From Burkholderiales bacterium (GTDB lineage Bacteria; Pseudomonadota; Gammaproteobacteria; Burkholderiales; Nitrosomonadaceae): a stretch of 45,045 nucleotides of DNA. Under the pieces are notes generated by a model. It saw only the letters and a program-made list of their open reading frames with translations. It made no database searches and was not told where the DNA came from. Positions within the stretch are counted from its first letter, which is position 1; every line of letters begins with the position of its first letter. The stretch spans positions 1-45,045 of the forward strand of contig JACKLU010000019.1 of assembly GCA_024235735.1 (NCBI GenBank). Direction: 5' to 3'. A program made the translations under genes and the position numbers. Positions 23,717 to 33,517 of the stretch are shown here, piece by piece.

Positions 23717-25639
23717 TTATTGCTTAACCGGTGGAACAGATAGCAACAATTCGTTTAAACGTTTGACAAATACCGCGGGATCTTCCGGGTGGCCACCTTC
23801 AGCCAGCAGTGCCTGATCAAACAGAATATGACTCCAGTCTTCAAAGTGCGCCTCCTCCGTTTTCAAACGCTGCACCATCGGGTGATGGGGGTTAATTTCC
23901 AGAATCGGTTTGGTCGGTGTGACTTTCTGCCCGGCCTGTTTCAACAGGCGCTCCAGATTTCCGCTCATGTCGTAGGTATCTGCAACCAGACAGGCCGGCG
24001 ACTCGGTCAGTCGCAGCGTAACGCGTACATCCTTTACTTTGTCGGCAAGCGCTTTTTTCATTTTATCAATGAGATCCTGATGCTCGGTGCTCTCTTTCTG
24101 ATGCGCTTCCTTTTCCGCTTCGTCTTCAAGACTACCCAGATCCAGACCGCCTTTCGCGACAGATTGCAATGACTTTCCTTCAAATTCCGTCAGGTGGCTG
24201 ACCAGCCATTCATCAACCCGATCTGCCAACAACAGAACTTCGATGCCTTTTTTACGAAAAACCTCGAGGTGTGGACTGCTTCTTGCTGCTTTGAGGTTGT
24301 CGGCCGTAATGAAATAAATTTTCTCCTGGCCTTCTTTCATGCGACCAATGTAATCGGCAAGCGAGACAGTAGGTTCATCGACATCACAGGTCGTGGTGAT
24401 AAAGCGCAGCAATCTGGCGATGCGTTCACGATTGGCAAAGTCTTCGCCCACGCCTTCCTTGAGTACCTGACCGAATTCTTTGTAAAAGGTCTTGAATTTT
24501 TCTTTACCGGAATCAGAATCATCCTTGGCAAGATCCTCGATCAACCCTAGAATCTTCTTGATCGAGCCTGACCGGATTGTGTCGATATCTTTCGACTCCT
24601 GCAAAATTTCCCGTGAAACATTCAGTGGCAGACTGTTTGAATCAATCACACCACGCACAAAACGAAGATAACTGGGCATCAGCTTTTCAGTATCGTCCAT
24701 GATAAACACACGCTGCACATAGAGCTTGATGCCGTGGCGGTGCTCGCGATCAAACAGATCGAAAGGCGCGCGTGAAGGAATGTAAAGCAGCTGCGTATAT
24801 TCCTGGCGGCCTTCGACACGCGCATGAACATACGTCAGCGGCGGTTCATAATCATGCGCGACGTGTTTGTAGAATTCGTGATATTGTTCTTCGGTTATTT
24901 CATTTTTGGGGCGCGCCCACAACGCATTCGCCTGATTGATGGTCTCATCTTCATCTGTAATTTTGTTTTTCTTTTCTTCGTCGGACCATTCTTCCTTTTT
25001 CATCAGAATGGGCAACGTGATGTGATCCGAGTATTTACGAATGATATTACGCAAGCGGTAGCCATTGAGAAGATCGTTTTCTTCTTCGCGCAAATGCAGA
25101 ATAATGTCCGTACCGCGTGATTCCTTTGTGACCGTTTCCAGTGTATAGTCACCTTCGCCGCTGGATTCCCAACAGACGCCATGCTCCGCAGTCAGTCCAG
25201 CTCGACGGGTAATCAGCGTGACTTTGTCGGCAACAATAAAAGCAGAATAAAAGCCGACGCCAAATTGCCCTATAAGATGCGCATCTTTCGCCTGATCTCC
25301 AGTCAGTGAGTTAAAAAATTCGCGCGTGCCCGACTTTGCGATCGTACCGATATGATCTATGACTTCCTGTCTTGACATGCCAATGCCATTATCCGCGACA
25401 GTGATCGTTCTAGCTTCACTGTCGTAGCTGATTCTGATTTTCAGATCAGGATCATCTTCAAATAAAGCAGCGTCGGCAAGACCTTCGAAACGCAATTTAT
25501 CCGCAGCGTCTGATGCATTGGAAATCAGTTCGCGCAGAAAAATTTCCTTATTGCTGTATAAGGAATGAATCATCAACTTTAACAGCTGCTTAGCCTCAGT
25601 CTGGAAGCTTAAGTGTTCTTTTTTTGTATCAGCTTGCAC
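23717..25639 (-). CDS. htpG: Molecular chaperone HtpG (bacterial Hsp90)
   Basis: HtpG is an ATP-dependent cytosolic chaperone dimer for late folding and stress tolerance. The 640-residue length is near that of E. coli HtpG (624). The N-terminal GHKL ATPase shows LRELISNASDAADKLRF (with the catalytic Glu and ATP-Mg Asn), DNGIGMSRQEV and IGQFGVGFYSAF. The middle domain has the conserved arginine in SLPLNVSREILQES. The C-terminal dimerisation domain ends near PPVKQ, and no MEEVD motif is present, as expected for bacteria. The start is GTG at 25639 with AGGAG about 7 nt upstream. A heat-shock sigma-32-like promoter lies at 25670-25697 and a strong terminator follows, so it looks like a single-gene heat-shock unit. 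Confidence 0.97.
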   Translation of the reverse strand: MQADTKKEHLSFQTEAKQLLKLMIHSLYSNKEIFLRELISNASDAADKLRFEGLADAALFEDDPDLKIRISYDSEARTITVADNGIGMSRQEVIDHIGTIAKSGTREFFNSLTGDQAKDAHLIGQFGVGFYSAFIVADKVTLITRRAGLTAEHGVCWESSGEGDYTLETVTKESRGTDIILHLREEENDLLNGYRLRNIIRKYSDHITLPILMKKEEWSDEEKKNKITDEDETINQANALWARPKNEITEEQYHEFYKHVAHDYEPPLTYVHARVEGRQEYTQLLYIPSRAPFDLFDREHRHGIKLYVQRVFIMDDTEKLMPSYLRFVRGVIDSNSLPLNVSREILQESKDIDTIRSGSIKKILGLIEDLAKDDSDSGKEKFKTFYKEFGQVLKEGVGEDFANRERIARLLRFITTTCDVDEPTVSLADYIGRMKEGQEKIYFITADNLKAARSSPHLEVFRKKGIEVLLLADRVDEWLVSHLTEFEGKSLQSVAKGGLDLGSLEDEAEKEAHQKESTEHQDLIDKMKKALADKVKDVRVTLRLTESPACLVADTYDMSGNLERLLKQAGQKVTPTKPILEINPHHPMVQRLKTEEAHFEDWSHILFDQALLAEGGHPEDPAVFVKRLNELLLSVPPVKQ

Positions 25640-25669
25640 GGTTCTCTCCTTAAATTTAACAAATGGATA

Positions 25670-25697
25670 ATTTGGGGATAAATTTCAGAAACTCAAT
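25670..25697 (-). promoter_or_regulatory. Candidate sigma-32 (RpoH) heat-shock promoter of htpG
   Basis: Read on the minus strand, ATTGAGT (25691-25697) is separated by exactly 13 nt from CCCCAAAT (25670-25677). The sigma-32 consensus is CTTGAAA, 13-15 nt, CCCCATnT, so the -10 fits at seven of eight positions counting the free position as a match, and the -35 keeps its TTGA core. It ends 30 nt upstream of the GTG start of htpG, a classic heat-shock gene. The site is a pattern match only; no transcription start is known. Confidence 0.6.
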
Positions 25698-25826
25698 ACG
25701 GGCAATCTGTTGATACGTGAAGATCAACTAGAAAATGGCAGTGGCAAATTAAGAAAGCATTTTCAAGATTATCAGTAAGCTCATTAATGCCATTTCGGGT
25801 TTTCGGCTTTCTGATGATGAGGATTC

Positions 25827-25862
25827 AAATCTGCAAAAAACAAGCATGTTTTTTGCAGATTT
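25827..25862 (-). terminator. Perfect 15-bp hairpin after nuoN
   Basis: AAATCTGCAAAAAAC (25827-25841) pairs perfectly with GTTTTTTGCAGATTT (25848-25862) around a 6-nt loop. It begins 8 nt after the stop codon of nuoN, the last nuo gene. After the stem on the minus strand there is no further T-run (GAATCC follows), but the stem itself carries a T6 stretch. It is most likely the 3' end structure of the complex I operon. Confidence 0.6.
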
Positions 25863-25870
25863 ATTGTGTT

Positions 25871-27316
25871 TTACATTGAGTTTTGAATAGCGTAAAGGCT
25901 TAGGCCCATGAGTGACTGGGGAAATATGCCCAACAATAAAACCGCCAGACCATTAACACTGATCAATAATTTGACATCACTTCTAACCGTAATGGGCTCA
26001 TCTGTCTCAGGCGCATCAAAATACATTAATTTGACAATTCTTAGATAATAAAAAGCACCGATTAGCGAGAATATCACCGCAGCAACTGCAATCCATACAA
26101 ATCCGGCGTTAACAACAGCTTGTAATACGGCCAGTTTTGCGTAAAATCCGACCATCGGCGGTATACCCGCCAAGGAAAACATCAGTATCATGGTCAGAAA
26201 AGCGTACCATGCGTTTCGTTTGCTCAGTCCTTTAAAATCACTGATCTCTTCAGCTTCAAAGCCATTACGGCACAAAATCATGATCAAAGCAAAAATACCG
26301 AGCGTCATCAACACATAGGTAATCACATAAAACAAGGCGGAACTGTAGCCATTCCAATCGGCACTGATGAATCCCAGAATCACGAACCCCATATGCGATA
26401 TGGTCGAGTAGGCCAACATGCGTTTAATGTTGGTTTGCGCAATCGCTGCGATATTGCCCACAGTCAGGGATAATACCGCCAGTATGACAAGCATCCCCTG
26501 CCAGTCGGCGACCAGATCACCTAACCCATCGATCAACAGGCGCATTACAAATGCGAAAGCGGCCAGCTTCGGCGCGGAACCAATAAATAGTGTAATCGCG
26601 GTAGGCGCACCTTGATAGACATCAGGCGCCCACATATGAAATGGTGCTGCACTGAGTTTAAACGCTATCCCAGCGACAATAAATACCAAACCGACAACAA
26701 GCACCTCATGATTGCTTACACCGCCCGTGATAACCTCAGCTACTTTATGGACATGGAGCGAACCGGTCGCACCATAAACCATGGACATGCCGTACAGCAG
26801 GAAACCGGAAGCCAATGCGCCCAGCACAAAAAACTTCATTGCCGCCTCGGTTGCCATCAGTGAATCACGCCGCAATGCAACCAGCGCGTATAATGACAGC
26901 GACAACAACTCCAGTCCGATATACAGTGTCAGAAAGTGGCTGGCGGATATCATGACCATCATACCCAGCGTCGCAAACAGGACTAAACAAAAAAATTCTC
27001 CGGTCAAGATACCGCGATCCCGTACATACGTATGAGAATAAATCAACACAGCCGCGACTGTCGCAAACACCATCAGCTTAAGAATATCCGCCATGGCATC
27101 GTCAACAAACATACCCGAGAAAGTCAGTGTTGCCTCTTCAGAAAAGGTAACAAAAGTTAACAAAGCACACCCAATCAACGCCGCCTGCGTCAATCCATAG
27201 GTTATGTAGCGTCTTTTTTCACCTGCCGCCAGATCGACCAGCATAACCAGACATACCATCAAAAGTATAAAAATTTCAGAGTAGGCCGGTGAAAAATCGG
27301 GGGATAAAAAATTCAT
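25871..27316 (-). CDS. nuoN: NADH-quinone oxidoreductase subunit N
   Basis: This is a proton-pumping antiporter-like subunit of complex I in the inner membrane. It has 481 residues with about 14 membrane helices. The key helix-5 glutamate lies in YIGLELLSLSLYALVAL and the pumping lysines in the middle helices (AGIAFKLSAAPFHMWAPDVY, TNIKRMLAYSTISHMGF). It is the last gene of the 14-gene operon, 45 nt after nuoM. The start MNFLSPDF is an ATG at 27316. A perfect hairpin follows the stop. Nothing is unusual about length or motifs. Confidence 0.96.
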   Translation of the reverse strand: MNFLSPDFSPAYSEIFILLMVCLVMLVDLAAGEKRRYITYGLTQAALIGCALLTFVTFSEEATLTFSGMFVDDAMADILKLMVFATVAAVLIYSHTYVRDRGILTGEFFCLVLFATLGMMVMISASHFLTLYIGLELLSLSLYALVALRRDSLMATEAAMKFFVLGALASGFLLYGMSMVYGATGSLHVHKVAEVITGGVSNHEVLVVGLVFIVAGIAFKLSAAPFHMWAPDVYQGAPTAITLFIGSAPKLAAFAFVMRLLIDGLGDLVADWQGMLVILAVLSLTVGNIAAIAQTNIKRMLAYSTISHMGFVILGFISADWNGYSSALFYVITYVLMTLGIFALIMILCRNGFEAEEISDFKGLSKRNAWYAFLTMILMFSLAGIPPMVGFYAKLAVLQAVVNAGFVWIAVAAVIFSLIGAFYYLRIVKLMYFDAPETDEPITVRSDVKLLISVNGLAVLLLGIFPQSLMGLSLYAIQNSM

Positions 27317-27361
27317 TAATCGTTCATCCTCATATCGAGAAATTATTATTCTGGAATTGCT

Positions 27362-28846
27362 TTACAACTTGCTGTTAGCAACGTGCTCGAGCAAGTTATC
27401 GACAGTCGCATGCATCACTTCAGTCAACGGGAATGGATAAACGCCCAACCATAATACTGCGAGCGCTAAAATCGCCAGTATCATGAATTCACGCTTTGAA
27501 ATATCCTGTAATTCCTCAACCGCAGGGCTGGCTATGGCGCCAAAAATGACACGCTTGTACATCCACAGTGTATAAGCTGCGCCAAAAATCAACGTTGTAG
27601 CCGCCAGAAATGCGTACCAAAAATTGATCTTAACAGCACCCATGATCACCATAAATTCACCCACAAAACCGCTGGTACCGGGTAATCCCGCATTGGCCAT
27701 CGCAAACAACATAAAAAAAGCCGCAAAAACAGGCATTTTGTTGACTACACCGCCATAGTCGGCAATCTGGCGAGAATGCAGTCTGTCATATAACACACCT
27801 ACACATAGAAACATGGCACCAGATATAAAGCCGTGCGAAATCATCTGAACCATGGCGCCTTCAATGCCATAGGCATTGAACAGAAAGAAACCCAATGTAA
27901 CAAACCCCATATGGGCGATAGACGAATAAGCGATTAACTTTTTCATATCAGCCTGCATGAGCGCAATCAGGCCGATATATACAACGGCTATCAGAGACAG
28001 CACAATCATCATTTCCGCGAGATAATGACTCGCATCCGGCGTAATCGGTAGTGAGAAGCGCAGGAAACCATATCCGCCGAGCTTAAGCATAATCGCGGCC
28101 AGGACTACCGAACCGCCGGTAGGCGCTTCAACGTGCGCATCTGGCAACCATGTATGCACCGGCCACATCGGCACCTTGACCGCAAACGCCAGAAGAAAAG
28201 CGATAAAAATCAGGATCTGTACATCCAGCGGAATCGGCAATTGATGATAATCGGCTATGGAAAAGCTGCCCCCTGACGATTGGTACAGGTAAATGAAGGC
28301 AATTAGCATTAAGAGCGATCCCATCAATGTGTACAGGAAAAATTTAATTGCTGCATACACTCTGTTGGGTCCACCCCAGATGCCAATAATCAGGAACATC
28401 GGTATCAATGAGGCTTCCCAGAATACATAAAAAAGAACGGCGTCCAATGCAGCAAAAACGCCATTGACTATTCCGGACATCATCATGAATGCGCCCATAT
28501 ACTGAGATACGCGCTCCTGAATGACTTGCCAGCCCGCAACGACCACAAAAGGTGTAATAAAGCAGTTCAATAAAATCAGCGGCATGGAAATACCATCCAC
28601 ACCGAGATGATAGTTGACATTAAAACGTTCGAACCATGCGTGCTCTTCGACAAACTGCATTGCGCTGGTTGAAGGATCAAACCCGGTATATAACGGGATT
28701 GCCACCAGAAAACCTAATATTGATCCTGCTAATGCTACCCAGCGTGCAAGCTGTGCATTGCGATCTCCACCAGTAGCAAAAACGACTATACCAAACACTA
28801 TTGGCAGCCAGATAATCAAACTTAAAAGTGGAATTCCAAACAACAT
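27362..28846 (-). CDS. nuoM: NADH-quinone oxidoreductase subunit M
   Basis: This is an antiporter-like, proton-pumping membrane subunit of complex I (494 residues, about 14 helices). The essential helix-5 glutamate is in LFYVFWEASLIPMFLIIG. The lysine-containing helices show AVKVPMWPVHTWLPDAH and DMKKLIAYSSIAHMGFV, and the paired Gly/Pro segment GLPGTSGFVGEFM is typical of NuoM. It lies 79 nt after nuoL and 45 nt before nuoN. The ATG at 28846 has GGAT about 9 nt upstream. Confidence 0.97.
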   Translation of the reverse strand: MLFGIPLLSLIIWLPIVFGIVVFATGGDRNAQLARWVALAGSILGFLVAIPLYTGFDPSTSAMQFVEEHAWFERFNVNYHLGVDGISMPLILLNCFITPFVVVAGWQVIQERVSQYMGAFMMMSGIVNGVFAALDAVLFYVFWEASLIPMFLIIGIWGGPNRVYAAIKFFLYTLMGSLLMLIAFIYLYQSSGGSFSIADYHQLPIPLDVQILIFIAFLLAFAVKVPMWPVHTWLPDAHVEAPTGGSVVLAAIMLKLGGYGFLRFSLPITPDASHYLAEMMIVLSLIAVVYIGLIALMQADMKKLIAYSSIAHMGFVTLGFFLFNAYGIEGAMVQMISHGFISGAMFLCVGVLYDRLHSRQIADYGGVVNKMPVFAAFFMLFAMANAGLPGTSGFVGEFMVIMGAVKINFWYAFLAATTLIFGAAYTLWMYKRVIFGAIASPAVEELQDISKREFMILAILALAVLWLGVYPFPLTEVMHATVDNLLEHVANSKL

Positions 28847-28925
28847 GCTTAATCCGATCTAATTGTTAGAGTTTATTTGTTACGCGTAAAAGATTAATGC
28901 GGTATAGTGCACTGGCGGATAATTC

Positions 28926-30866
28926 TCAGTAGAGCCATAAGGTGAGGATTGCAAAAATGCCTACGATCATCGTAAATGCGTAGTGATAGATATATCCAGT
29001 CTGGAATCGTTTAACCACTGTAGCAAACCATCCCACAAAACGCGCTGTCCCGTTGACGATCAAACCATCGATCAGTTTGATATCGCCAAACTTCCATAAT
29101 AGCGTCCCAAGTTTTCTGGTTCCACCGGCAAACAGCCACGAATACAATTCATCGATATAGTATTTCCTGTCAAGGACTGTATAGATGGGTGCAAAGATGG
29201 ACTTGATCTTGGCGGGAATATCCGTTTTCACCGTATAGAGATACCAGGCAGTAAAAATGCCTGCTATAGATAACCAGAATGGCGCTGTCGACAGTGCGTG
29301 TATCATCATCCCGCCAACCCCGGTAAATTCCGCACCAAGTTTCTCAATCGCGGCATGCTCCGGCAACACATGTATGACATTATTGAAATAATCGCCAAAT
29401 ACAATAGGACCAATAAACCAGCCTGCACCGATAGTGGGTATCGCCAAAATAACCAGAGGTAATGTAACTACCCATGGCGACTCATGCAAGTGCGACTTTG
29501 TATGCTCGTCCATGCGCGGTTGTCCATGAAATGTCATGAACAGCAACCTGAATGTATACAATGCTGTTACAAATACTGTCGCCAGAACACAAAAATAAGC
29601 AAAATTCACAAAAGGAATATCCGCCAATCCGACGGCTTCTATAATCGCATCTTTGGAAAAGAATCCGGAAAAACCGGGAACACCTGCGCTGGCCAGTGCA
29701 GCGATAAACATTGTCCAGTAAGTTATGGGCATATATTTCTTCAACCCCCCCATTTTCTCCATGTTTTGCTCATGGTGCATGGCAATAATCACCGATCCGG
29801 CACCCAAGAACAGCACGGCTTTGAAGAATGCGTGAGTCATCAAGTGAAAAATTGCAGCAGAATAAGCGGAAGCTCCGAGTGCTACCGTCATATAGCCGAG
29901 TTGCGACAAAGTTGAATACGCGACGACGCGCTTGATGTCAGTTTGTACGACCGCAACCAGCGCCATGAATAGCGTTGTGATGCCGCCGATAACCAGTATC
30001 GTTGAAAGCGCGACATCGGACAGTTCAAATAATGGTGACATGCGCGCCACCATGAAAATACCGGCGGTAACCATAGTTGCGGCATGTATCAGGGCCGAAA
30101 TCGGCGTCGGACCTTCCATTGAGTCCGGCAGCCAAACATGCAGCGGAAACTGAGCCGACTTACCCATTGCACCAATAAACAATAAAATACAAATTACCGT
30201 CATCAACATCCATGGTGAGCCAGGTATTAATTCTATGGTTTGTTCAGCAACTTCAGGGGCCTGAGAAAATACAGATGCATAATCAAGTGAACCGAAATAC
30301 ATCAATACCAGCGCGATGCCCAGCAAAAAACCGAAATCCCCCACCCGGTTAACCAGAAAGGCTTTGAGATTGGCATAAATGGCTGTCGGTCGTGTATACC
30401 AGAATCCAATCAACAGGTAAGACACCAGTCCCACGGCTTCCCAACCAAAGAACAGTTGTAAAAAGTTGTTCGACATGACCAGCATCATCATGGAAAATGT
30501 GAACAACGATATGTAACTGAAGAAACGCTGATAACCTGGATCGCCCTGCATATAACCAATGGTATAGATATGCACCATCAGTGAAACCAGACTGACGACG
30601 ACCATCATGGTCGCAGAAAGCTGATCAATCAGAAATCCGATTTCAAAACTTGTATTACCCGTTACAAGCCATGTATAAACTGATCCGTTAAAAACATTTC
30701 CGCCCAGAACATCTTTAAAAATAATCAAGGAAGCAATGAATGAAACGAAAATCAGTGAAATAGTAACTCGATGGCTCCAGGTAGTGCCGATATAGCGACC
30801 AAATAATCCTGCAACGATGGCGCCTACTAACGGTGCGATCGGCACCAGTAAATAAAGTGTCTGCAT
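28926..30866 (-). CDS. nuoL: NADH-quinone oxidoreductase subunit L
   Basis: This is the largest membrane subunit of complex I (646 residues), a distal antiporter-like proton channel with the long lateral helix at its C-terminus. Visible landmarks are LFFGWEAVGLVSYLLIGFW (helix 5 Glu), GKSAQFPLHVWLPDSMEGP, DIKRVVAYSTLSQLGYM, and GVPGFSGFFSKD. The C-terminal roughly 100 residues (KYYIDELYSWLFAGGT onward) form the amphipathic lateral helix and anchor. It starts at ATG 30866 with GATAGAG just upstream, after a 61-nt gap from nuoK. Confidence 0.97.
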   Translation of the reverse strand: MQTLYLLVPIAPLVGAIVAGLFGRYIGTTWSHRVTISLIFVSFIASLIIFKDVLGGNVFNGSVYTWLVTGNTSFEIGFLIDQLSATMMVVVSLVSLMVHIYTIGYMQGDPGYQRFFSYISLFTFSMMMLVMSNNFLQLFFGWEAVGLVSYLLIGFWYTRPTAIYANLKAFLVNRVGDFGFLLGIALVLMYFGSLDYASVFSQAPEVAEQTIELIPGSPWMLMTVICILLFIGAMGKSAQFPLHVWLPDSMEGPTPISALIHAATMVTAGIFMVARMSPLFELSDVALSTILVIGGITTLFMALVAVVQTDIKRVVAYSTLSQLGYMTVALGASAYSAAIFHLMTHAFFKAVLFLGAGSVIIAMHHEQNMEKMGGLKKYMPITYWTMFIAALASAGVPGFSGFFSKDAIIEAVGLADIPFVNFAYFCVLATVFVTALYTFRLLFMTFHGQPRMDEHTKSHLHESPWVVTLPLVILAIPTIGAGWFIGPIVFGDYFNNVIHVLPEHAAIEKLGAEFTGVGGMMIHALSTAPFWLSIAGIFTAWYLYTVKTDIPAKIKSIFAPIYTVLDRKYYIDELYSWLFAGGTRKLGTLLWKFGDIKLIDGLIVNGTARFVGWFATVVKRFQTGYIYHYAFTMIVGIFAILTLWLY

Positions 30867-30927
30867 CTCTATCAGTTGTTAATATCTGTTATATGTTTTT
30901 GTAGGCCGAAATGTATCGCCACATTAA

Positions 30928-31233
30928 TTAACCTTTTAATCTATCCAGGTCATCAACATTAATCGTCCGTAAATTGCGGAACAGCACGACAAGAATTGCG
31001 AGACCGATCGCCGCTTCTGCCGCGGCAACGGTTAAAATGAAAAATACGAATATTTGCCCCGATATATCCTGAAGATAGTGAGAAAAAGCAACAAAGTTTA
31101 TATTGACTGCCAGAAGCATGAGTTCAATCGACATCAGTATGATAATAAGATTTTTCCGATTAAGAAAAATACCAACGATACCAATAGCGAATAAAATCGC
31201 GCCTAACACCAAATAATGCGATAACGATACCAA
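30928..31233 (-). CDS. nuoK: NADH-quinone oxidoreductase subunit K
   Basis: This is a small three-helix membrane subunit of complex I (101 residues) on the proton path between the quinone site and the antiporters. Both conserved membrane glutamates are present, in MSIELMLLAVNINFV and AAAEAAIGLAILVV. The start codon is TTG at 31233, preceded by GAGG at about 8 nt; there is no ATG or usable GTG at the right place, and the resulting N-terminus VSLSHYLVLGAILFAIG aligns with E. coli NuoK. It lies 37 nt after nuoJ. Confidence 0.96.
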   Translation of the reverse strand: MVSLSHYLVLGAILFAIGIVGIFLNRKNLIIILMSIELMLLAVNINFVAFSHYLQDISGQIFVFFILTVAAAEAAIGLAILVVLFRNLRTINVDDLDRLKG

Positions 31234-31270
31234 GCTCTACACCTCTTTTATTAATTCATGCCACATACAA

Positions 31271-31876
31271 TTATTCTTTTTTTTCTGCAGCCATGGAAAC
31301 AATTCGCAATCTGTCTTCTTTTCTTACACTAACTTGTTTGGCCACATCAAGCGATTTCTTATCTTCACGATGTCGCAGCGTCAGCGCAATAGCCGCAACC
31401 ATTGCGACGAGCAGGAGTACTGCCGCTAATTCAAATGCATAGACATATTCCGTATAAAGAACACGCCCTAACTCTTTGGTATTACTATAATCAGCGGGTT
31501 TTGGATCAGGCGCGGGCATTTCTTCAAGGCCAAAATAGGAACCTGACATAATCAGCGTGATTTCAGCAACAATGATTAATGCGATTAATCCACCGACTGG
31601 AAACCATCTCCAGAAACCTTCTCGTAATTGCGCCAGATTGATATCGAGCATCATCACAACGAATAAAAACAGCACCATAACTGCGCCGACATAGACAAGC
31701 ACCAGCGTTATAGCAAGAAACTCCGCCTCCAGCAGAAGCCACAAACCGGCGCAGGTGATAAATGACAGAACCAGCAGTAATGCAGAATAAACTGGATTAC
31801 GGGATGTCACGACACCTAAAGCTGAAACAATAAGAACTGTCGAAAAAACGTAAAAAATTATATCCTGAAAATTCAT
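31271..31876 (-). CDS. nuoJ: NADH-quinone oxidoreductase subunit J
   Basis: This is a five-helix membrane subunit of complex I (201 residues) that links the quinone module to the pump arm. The conserved helix 3 with its glycine-rich pi-bulge region appears as ITLVLVYVGAVMVLFLFVVM, and the N-terminus FYVFSTVLIVSALGVVTSRNPVYSALLLV is typical. The last roughly 25 residues are charged and cytoplasmic. The ATG at 31876 lies 19 nt after nuoI. Confidence 0.95.
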   Translation of the reverse strand: MNFQDIIFYVFSTVLIVSALGVVTSRNPVYSALLLVLSFITCAGLWLLLEAEFLAITLVLVYVGAVMVLFLFVVMMLDINLAQLREGFWRWFPVGGLIALIIVAEITLIMSGSYFGLEEMPAPDPKPADYSNTKELGRVLYTEYVYAFELAAVLLLVAMVAAIALTLRHREDKKSLDVAKQVSVRKEDRLRIVSMAAEKKE

Positions 31877-31895
31877 TGGTATTTACCGGCAAGGA

Positions 31896-32384
31896 TCAAC
31901 GATATCGCGCATCTGCTTCCCTATCTTTGGCAATTTGTTCTTCGTAGCGATCACCAATAGCGAGTAGCATTTCTTTGGTGTAAATCAAATCACCCCTTTT
32001 TTCACCGTGGTATTCAAGTATGCGTGTTTCGACAATTGAATCAACCGGACAGGATTCTTCACAAAAACCACAGAATATACATTTGGCAAGATCGATATCA
32101 TAACGCGTAGTTCTTCTTGTGCCATCTTCACGCTGTTCGGAGTCTATGGTAATCGCCATTGCGGGACATACGGCTTCGCACAACTTGCAAGCTATACAGC
32201 GTTCTTCACCGTTAGGATACCGTCGAAGTGCGTGCAATCCACGGAACCGTGGGGACTGCGGTGTTTTTTCTTCGGGATAATGTACGGTTATTTTGGGTTT
32301 GAACATGTACCGCCCGGTAACCATCATCCCCTTCCACAACTCAAGTAATAGAAAAGTACTAAAAAATTTCTTGATTCGATTCAT
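31896..32384 (-). CDS. nuoI: NADH-quinone oxidoreductase subunit I (two [4Fe-4S] ferredoxin-like)
   Basis: This is a peripheral-arm subunit that carries clusters N6a and N6b and hands electrons to N2 in NuoB. It has 162 residues with two complete motifs, CIACKLCEAVCP and CIFCGFCEESCP, each followed by the usual aliphatic/Asp residues (ID and VDSI). The N-terminal amphipathic helix (about 1-30) lies on the membrane. The frame is open to 32426, but the ATG at 32384 (MNRIKKFF) is the normal start and leaves 13 nt to nuoH; the longer version would overlap nuoH. AGAG lies about 9 nt upstream. Confidence 0.96.
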   Translation of the reverse strand: MNRIKKFFSTFLLLELWKGMMVTGRYMFKPKITVHYPEEKTPQSPRFRGLHALRRYPNGEERCIACKLCEAVCPAMAITIDSEQREDGTRRTTRYDIDLAKCIFCGFCEESCPVDSIVETRILEYHGEKRGDLIYTKEMLLAIGDRYEEQIAKDREADARYR

Positions 32385-32397
32385 AATACATACTCTT

Positions 32398-33495
32398 TTA
32401 GAACCATAGATTGTACGGAAAATCATTCCTTACAGATTCAGGCAATTGCATGATCAGACCTAATACAACAATCCAAATCAGCGTAATCGGAATAAACACT
32501 TTCCAGCCTAACCGCATAATCTGGTCATAGCGGTACCTCGGGAATGTCGCGCGAAACCAGAGGAAAAAGAATAAAAGGAATGCGATTTTAAGTAATAGCC
32601 ATATAAATCCAGGCACCATATTAAATAGCGCGATATCCAGTGGCGGCAGCCATCCGCCTAAAAACATGATCGCAGTTAACGTGGCAACCAGTATCATGTT
32701 GGCATATTCCGCCAGGAAAAAAACAGTAAATGCCATTCCGGAATAATCGACATGGAACCCGGCGACGATTTCTGACTCACCTTCCGCGACGTCAAACGGC
32801 GCACGATTTGTTTCTGCAACACCCGAGATAAAATACACCAGAAACATGGGAAACAACGGAATCAAATACCAATTCAGCATGCTGCCTCCCTGCTGTCCGT
32901 TCACAATATCACCCAGATTCAAGCTCTGAGACATCATGAGAACACATACCAGAGCAAAACCCATCGCGAGCTCATATGAAACAACCTGCGCCGCAGATCG
33001 CATCGCACCTAAAAACGCATATTTAGAATTTGATGCCCAACCGGCTATGATCACGCCATAAATACCCATTGACGTCATTGCCAGAATATACAGCAATCCG
33101 GCATTGATATCCGCCAACACGAGTTCGGCGGAGAACGGCACAACTGCCCAAGCAGCCAATGCGGGCATGATTGTCAGAATTGGCGCCAGAATAAAAAGGA
33201 ACTTGTTCGCCCCCGTAGGAATTACTATTTCCTTCATTAACGCTTTAACCGCATCTGCAATTGGCTGCCCCCAGCCTCGCAACCAGGGTATGCCAAAAAA
33301 CGTAACTCGATTAGGACCTACTCGTATCTGCATGTAGGCTATGATTTTGCGTTCGGCAAAAGTCAGATAGGCAACGCCGAGCAACAATGGTACGGCGATA
33401 GCGATAATATAAGCCAGATTTTTCACAAGCGTGAACAGCATGATCCCCCATTCCAGGCCGAAAAACTGTTCAAATAATTGTTGTATCGATTCCAT
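32398..33495 (-). CDS. nuoH: NADH-quinone oxidoreductase subunit H
   Basis: This is the eight-helix membrane subunit that forms the quinone chamber with NuoB and NuoD. It has 365 residues from the ATG at 33495. Characteristic loops include AERKIIAYMQIRVGPNRV, PFDVAEGESEIVAGFH and NRAPFD with acidic residues at the proton entry, and FLWFRATFPRYRYDQIMRLGWK near the end. A TTG directly before the ATG (33498) is possible, but GGAAT is about 6 nt before the ATG, so I use 33495. It sits 22 nt after nuoG. Confidence 0.97.
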   Translation of the reverse strand: MESIQQLFEQFFGLEWGIMLFTLVKNLAYIIAIAVPLLLGVAYLTFAERKIIAYMQIRVGPNRVTFFGIPWLRGWGQPIADAVKALMKEIVIPTGANKFLFILAPILTIMPALAAWAVVPFSAELVLADINAGLLYILAMTSMGIYGVIIAGWASNSKYAFLGAMRSAAQVVSYELAMGFALVCVLMMSQSLNLGDIVNGQQGGSMLNWYLIPLFPMFLVYFISGVAETNRAPFDVAEGESEIVAGFHVDYSGMAFTVFFLAEYANMILVATLTAIMFLGGWLPPLDIALFNMVPGFIWLLLKIAFLLFFFLWFRATFPRYRYDQIMRLGWKVFIPITLIWIVVLGLIMQLPESVRNDFPYNLWF

Positions 33496-33517
33496 CAATT
33501 AATTCCAATTCCGTACT

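Noticed and set aside
25709..25728. A small inverted repeat (GTTGAT/ATCAAC) upstream of htpG as a possible CIRCE/HrcA operator
   Set aside because: It has 6-bp arms and does not resemble the CIRCE consensus TTAGCACTC-N9-GAGTGCTAA.
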